Positions 8,701 through 9,852 of a stretch of 9,852 bases of DNA are shown in pieces (position 1 is the stretch's first letter; every line of letters starts with the position of its first letter). The notes under the pieces were generated by a model, which worked only from the letters and a program-made list of their open reading frames with translations, was not told the origin of the DNA and did not search any database. A program made the translations under genes and the position numbers. The stretch comes from JARKQH01 sp964631605. GTDB lineage: Bacteria > Verrucomicrobiota > Verrucomicrobiia > Limisphaerales > UBA8199. Location: the NCBI GenBank assembly GCA_964631605.1, contig CAZVYG010000125.1, positions 1-9,852 on the forward strand, given 5' to 3'.

Positions 8701-9374
8701 ATGTTGGTGCCGGCGCCCACGTTGAAGCTCGGAGTGGAGGACGTGCCGGTGGCGCCGTTGATGTTGATCGTCCCGGCGGTGATATGGTTGCTGCCGCTGG
8801 CCAGGGTGAGATTGCCGGAGCTGCGGCTTCCCAATGTCCCAATCGCCAGGGTGCCCGCGCTGGCGTTATAAACAAACGTCGCCAGTCCCGAGAGGTCCAG
8901 GTTGCCCGGGGCTTGGTTCCCACTGCTGGCGCTGCCGTTGCCCAGAGTCATGTTGCCAGTCGCCACAAAGGTGCCCTCCCCTACCATGGCGGCCGACGTG
9001 GTGATGCTCCCCGCCGCCAGGCCCCCCACCACCGTCGCTCCGCTCACTGTCAGGGTGGTCCCCGAGGGAATCTGCGTCACGTGCCAGGCGCTGGCATTGG
9101 TGTAGCTTAAGCCGCCAATGGTGGTGTCGGCCCCCACAATGTTGTTGACCGTGAACGGGTCCCCAACTGTGAAAGTGTCATTGAAAATGGCGGTATCCGC
9201 CGTGCCAGGCACCGATGGATTCCAGTTCGCGGGCGTTGCCCACAACGTATCCGTGCCACTGGCCCCCGTCCAAAGGGTGGTGGCGGCCGGCGATACTCCG
9301 GCCAGAACCCCGCACAGCAGGGTGGCGACCAGGAGGCTCCGGAAGTTCGACAGGTGAGAGCGATGAGTTTTCAT
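5751..9374 (-). CDS. Large secreted protein with PATR-type autotransporter-associated beta-strand repeats
   Basis: The 1207-residue product is an exported, Gly/Thr/Asn/Ser-rich, cysteine-poor repetitive protein, probably a right-handed beta-helix. The ATG at 9374 is chosen over an in-frame start at 9434 because it opens a classic Sec signal peptide: basic MKTHRSHLSNFR, hydrophobic LLVATLLCGVLAGV, and cleavage near SPA/ATT (residues 29-31). Two related modules begin with a W-rich block: TLWTG...ANWNPSVPGTAD...FNDT (from about 33) and IVWSG...LNWLAGGVP...FNDT (from about 533). PATR-like repeats include TLTLSGANSYGGGLTVNNGTL (about 667-687) and TLTLDGTCTYSGSTVVSSGTL (about 969-989); the latter are the usual passenger-domain repeats of the TIGR02601 type. 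The C-terminus (about 1129-1207) is a compact domain ending PQRFFRLQAF, not a 12-strand barrel, so export past the outer membrane must differ from a type V autotransporter. There is no strong Shine-Dalgarno. Substrate or binding role is unknown. Confidence 0.88.
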   Translation of the reverse strand: MKTHRSHLSNFRSLLVATLLCGVLAGVSPAATTLWTGASGTDTLWATPANWNPSVPGTADTAIFNDTFTVGDPFTVNNIVGADTTIGGLSYTNASAWHVTQIPSGTTLTVSGATVVGGLAAGSITTSAAMVGEGTFVATGNMTLGNGSASSGNQAPGNLDLSGLATFVYNASAGTLAIGTLGSRSSGNLTLASGSNHITAGTININGATGTSSTPSFNVGAGTNIINVNTFNVGGGRSTTTLQFASGSGGLRMRGAGGTDAQRTTMTVGNRNTGGTAALITTGNVLFNGHPVDLKFGTLTLGLMSRSQSGTDVGKYSAIGLFEFDQGVVDATTINLAVCSGNSTNSSATGTLTVGYAGNLVAGTISLGNKSTSSVGTSATGTLNVQGGGSVTAGDLVKTTSLATTGIVTVAYGSLKVGGNFGSASNPIDTLNVSDATLTLRAAQSAPANVVTLTTGGSTNVINISALPAITAYPAQFQVIQYADAIGGLGFDNIGLGTLPAGSPPFEGYLSNNLASLTIDLIITNGPPPAQAIVWSGAQNGLWDTTTLNWLAGGVPTNYNNAGDFVTFNDTALTSTVHLVTETLTPGSLTVNNSALDYTFTGSGKLSGATGIAKQGSRRLTIANDAANDFLGAISVEGELAFDQPVNATVANAISGPGSVLQNGPNTLTLSGANSYGGGLTVNNGTLRTANLNALGSGAAATVNSGGTLVLGAAHTNEIVLAGGTLGTTVTLNPAPMSVTAAASTTSTFYIADPQNLATPTDGIEVNFTNVWRGAGTVIVATVFNDPSPDGGNGFRLRGTNASDFSGTIILSNRVKGELQTSVAGPFSPAGTGKIVLHGGVLTNNTLNGTYSELNLRNSAAGSTVFGNDVEVAGTGLAVLDPLGSAPAGSTITMGNLKIGGGQELGVNLNGTGPDHPVVFQSVTLTGGNATFSPKTPGWNTTPQIGSDLVLNNVGESAPSGILMTGLRTLTLDGTCTYSGSTVVSSGTLNLAGTLNGGGTITVAGGVLTGNGSAAGNLEVGAAGNLAPGTSIGKLAFGGTVVLQGTNLMELDRSQGTNDVLQGGASITYGGTLTLVNLGAALQAGDSFKLFSAGSYLGSFSAVQPATPGPGLRWNTSALNTTGTIGVMSVPQPSITNVAVAEGNLTVSGGNGLPGGEYWVLTAADIGLPAASWMPALTNVFDSNGAFSFTVPVNTGEPQRFFRLQAF

Positions 9375-9419
9375 AACCGGTTGGACATTACCTAAGTTGC
9401 TTTTTTTCGTACAGCCACC

Positions 9420-9446
9420 CCTAAACCGGAACAAAAACGGTTTGGG
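9420..9446 (-). promoter_or_regulatory. Hairpin in the leader of the PATR gene
   Basis: AAACCG (9423-9428) and CGGTTT (9438-9443) are inverted repeats around a 9-base loop. Two more G-C pairs (9420/9446 and 9421/9445) extend the stem past one mismatch on the transcript strand. It lies within the predicted 5' untranslated region, about 45 bases before the start codon. No T-run follows, so it is more likely an mRNA structure than a terminator. Confidence 0.35.
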
Positions 9447-9458
9447 CTGACTCCTGCT

Positions 9459-9486
9459 ATCCTACGCGCCGGCAGCCCCCCGTCAA
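9459..9486 (-). promoter_or_regulatory. Sigma70-type promoter for the PATR gene
   Basis: On the minus strand TTGACG (9481-9486) is followed after 16 bases by TAGGAT (9459-9464), a good match to TTGACA/TATAAT. Transcription would start near 9452 and give a leader of about 78 bases. The element lies immediately inside the edge of the 8-bp-period array, which begins at about 9501. Confidence 0.5.
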
Positions 9487-9500
9487 GTCAGCACTCTCAT

Positions 9501-9748
9501 CTTCCCGCTTTCCCACCTTCGCACTTTCGCACTTTCGCACCTCACTTCAGTCCCATAGTCCGATAGTCCCATGGTCGAATGGTCCCGTTTCGCCTTCCAC
9601 CTTCTCACCTTCCTACTTTCGCACTTTCACACCTCACTTTAGTCCCATAGTCCGATAGTCCCATAGTCCCATAGTCGAATGGTCCCGTTTCGCCTTCCAC
9701 CTTCTCACCTTCTCACCTTCCAACCTTCGCACCTTCCTACCCTCCTTT
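9501..9748. repeat. 8-bp-period polypyrimidine array made of 100-bp composite units
   Basis: The whole block can be cut into octamers of two families: CTTCNCAC/TTTCGCAC-like units, and AGTCCCAT-like units (with AGTCCGAT, AGTCGAAT and GGTCCCGT variants). Composite A (9501-9600) is five CTTC/TTTC-type octamers, a CTCACTTC junction octamer, five AGTCCCAT-type octamers and a 12-base joint TTCGCCTTCCAC. Composite B (9601-9700) is four plus a CTCACTTT junction, six AGTCCCAT-type, and the identical joint. Both are therefore exactly 100 bp although the octamer numbers differ. A third run (9701-9748) has five CTTC-type octamers and then fades. The top strand is strongly C/T rich. There are no interspersed unique spacers and no coding potential that makes sense. 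Most of the 9375-9779 gene-free stretch is this array plus the promoter and leader described separately; 9749-9779 holds only further C/T-rich sequence. Confidence 0.9.
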
Positions 9749-9779
9749 TCGTGCCTTCTTTGCCCCGCCGCCCCGCCTC

Positions 9780-9852
9780 TTGAAAAAAAATAAAACTTGG
9801 AACTACGACCCCCAACGCGGCTGGCTGGCCGCCAAACGCTACGCCGACAACA
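9780..9852 (+). CDS. RHS/YD-repeat-like protein fragment (runs off the window)
   Basis: The plus-strand frame containing position 9801 reads KTWNYDPQRGWLAAKRYADN to the window edge. This resembles the YD-repeat unit of RHS/wall-associated proteins (tyrosine-aspartate, then a GWL or GRL turn, then a KRYADG-like segment). Only about 24 codons are visible. No ATG or GTG start is visible in this frame just upstream; TTG at 9780 is a formal option with no ribosome site, and the frame also stays open back into the C/T-rich block. It could be the beginning of a gene, an internal RHS fragment whose upstream part was replaced by the repeat array, or a pseudogene. Confidence 0.45.
   Translation, partial: MKKNKTWNYDPQRGWLAAKRYADN

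Noticed and set aside
9285..9374. Lipoprotein signal because of a cysteine in LLCGVLAG
   Set aside because: The residue before the cysteine is Leu rather than Gly/Ala/Ser, so no lipobox; a normal signal peptidase I site (SPA/ATT) follows.
9375..9434. Upstream in-frame start of the PATR protein, adding 20 residues
   Set aside because: The extra residues place a charged stretch ahead of a well-formed signal peptide that starts at 9374, and they coincide with the leader hairpin.
9501..9748. CRISPR-like array because of regular short repeats
   Set aside because: The repeats are 8 bp and contiguous, with no unique spacers of 25-40 bases and no cas genes nearby.

Overview
The window is a GC-rich (roughly 60 % or more by eye) bacterial chromosomal segment that most resembles the Verrucomicrobia/Planctomycetes lineage, probably the Pedosphaera/Limisphaera side of Verrucomicrobia. 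The assignment is inferred from three things. There is a large secreted protein with autotransporter-type beta-strand repeats (PATR) that ends in a short 'FFRLQ'-type C-terminal domain instead of a beta-barrel. RNase III is paired with a small CxxC protein of a kind I associate only with that group. An RHS/YD-type fragment follows a polypyrimidine repeat block. No rRNA or marker gene is present to prove it.

Layout, left to right. (1) Positions 1-686, plus strand: the C-terminal two thirds of ruvB, cut by the window edge. (2) Positions 697-3855, plus strand, ten bases further on: a 1052-residue UvrA-family protein with non-canonical sequence around the first ABC signature and an acidic insert after the second Walker A. 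(3) Positions 3920-5354, minus strand: a two-gene operon of a small CxxC/CxxC protein followed by rnc (RNase III), converging on uvrA across a 64-base gap. (4) Positions 5355-5750: a promoter-like leader for the rnc operon, then a decayed, internally deleted remnant of an Eco57I-like type IIG restriction-modification enzyme. (5) Positions 5751-9374, minus strand: a 1207-residue exported PATR protein with its own good sigma70-type promoter and a hairpin in the leader. (6) Positions 9501-9748: a polypyrimidine array with a strict 8-bp period, organised as two 100-bp composite units plus a partial third. (7) Positions 9780-9852: the first recognisable codons of an RHS/YD-repeat-like protein running out of the window.

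Functionally, the left half is nucleic-acid housekeeping: Holliday junction migration, nucleotide excision repair and dsRNA processing. The right half is accessory: a restriction-modification relic, a large repetitive surface or secreted protein, satellite-like DNA and an RHS-type fragment. I see no complete, clearly new multi-gene system. The items most worth a second look are the 8-bp-period composite array, the internally deleted RM relic with a guessable deletion junction, the barrel-less PATR protein, and the uncharacterised partner of RNase III.
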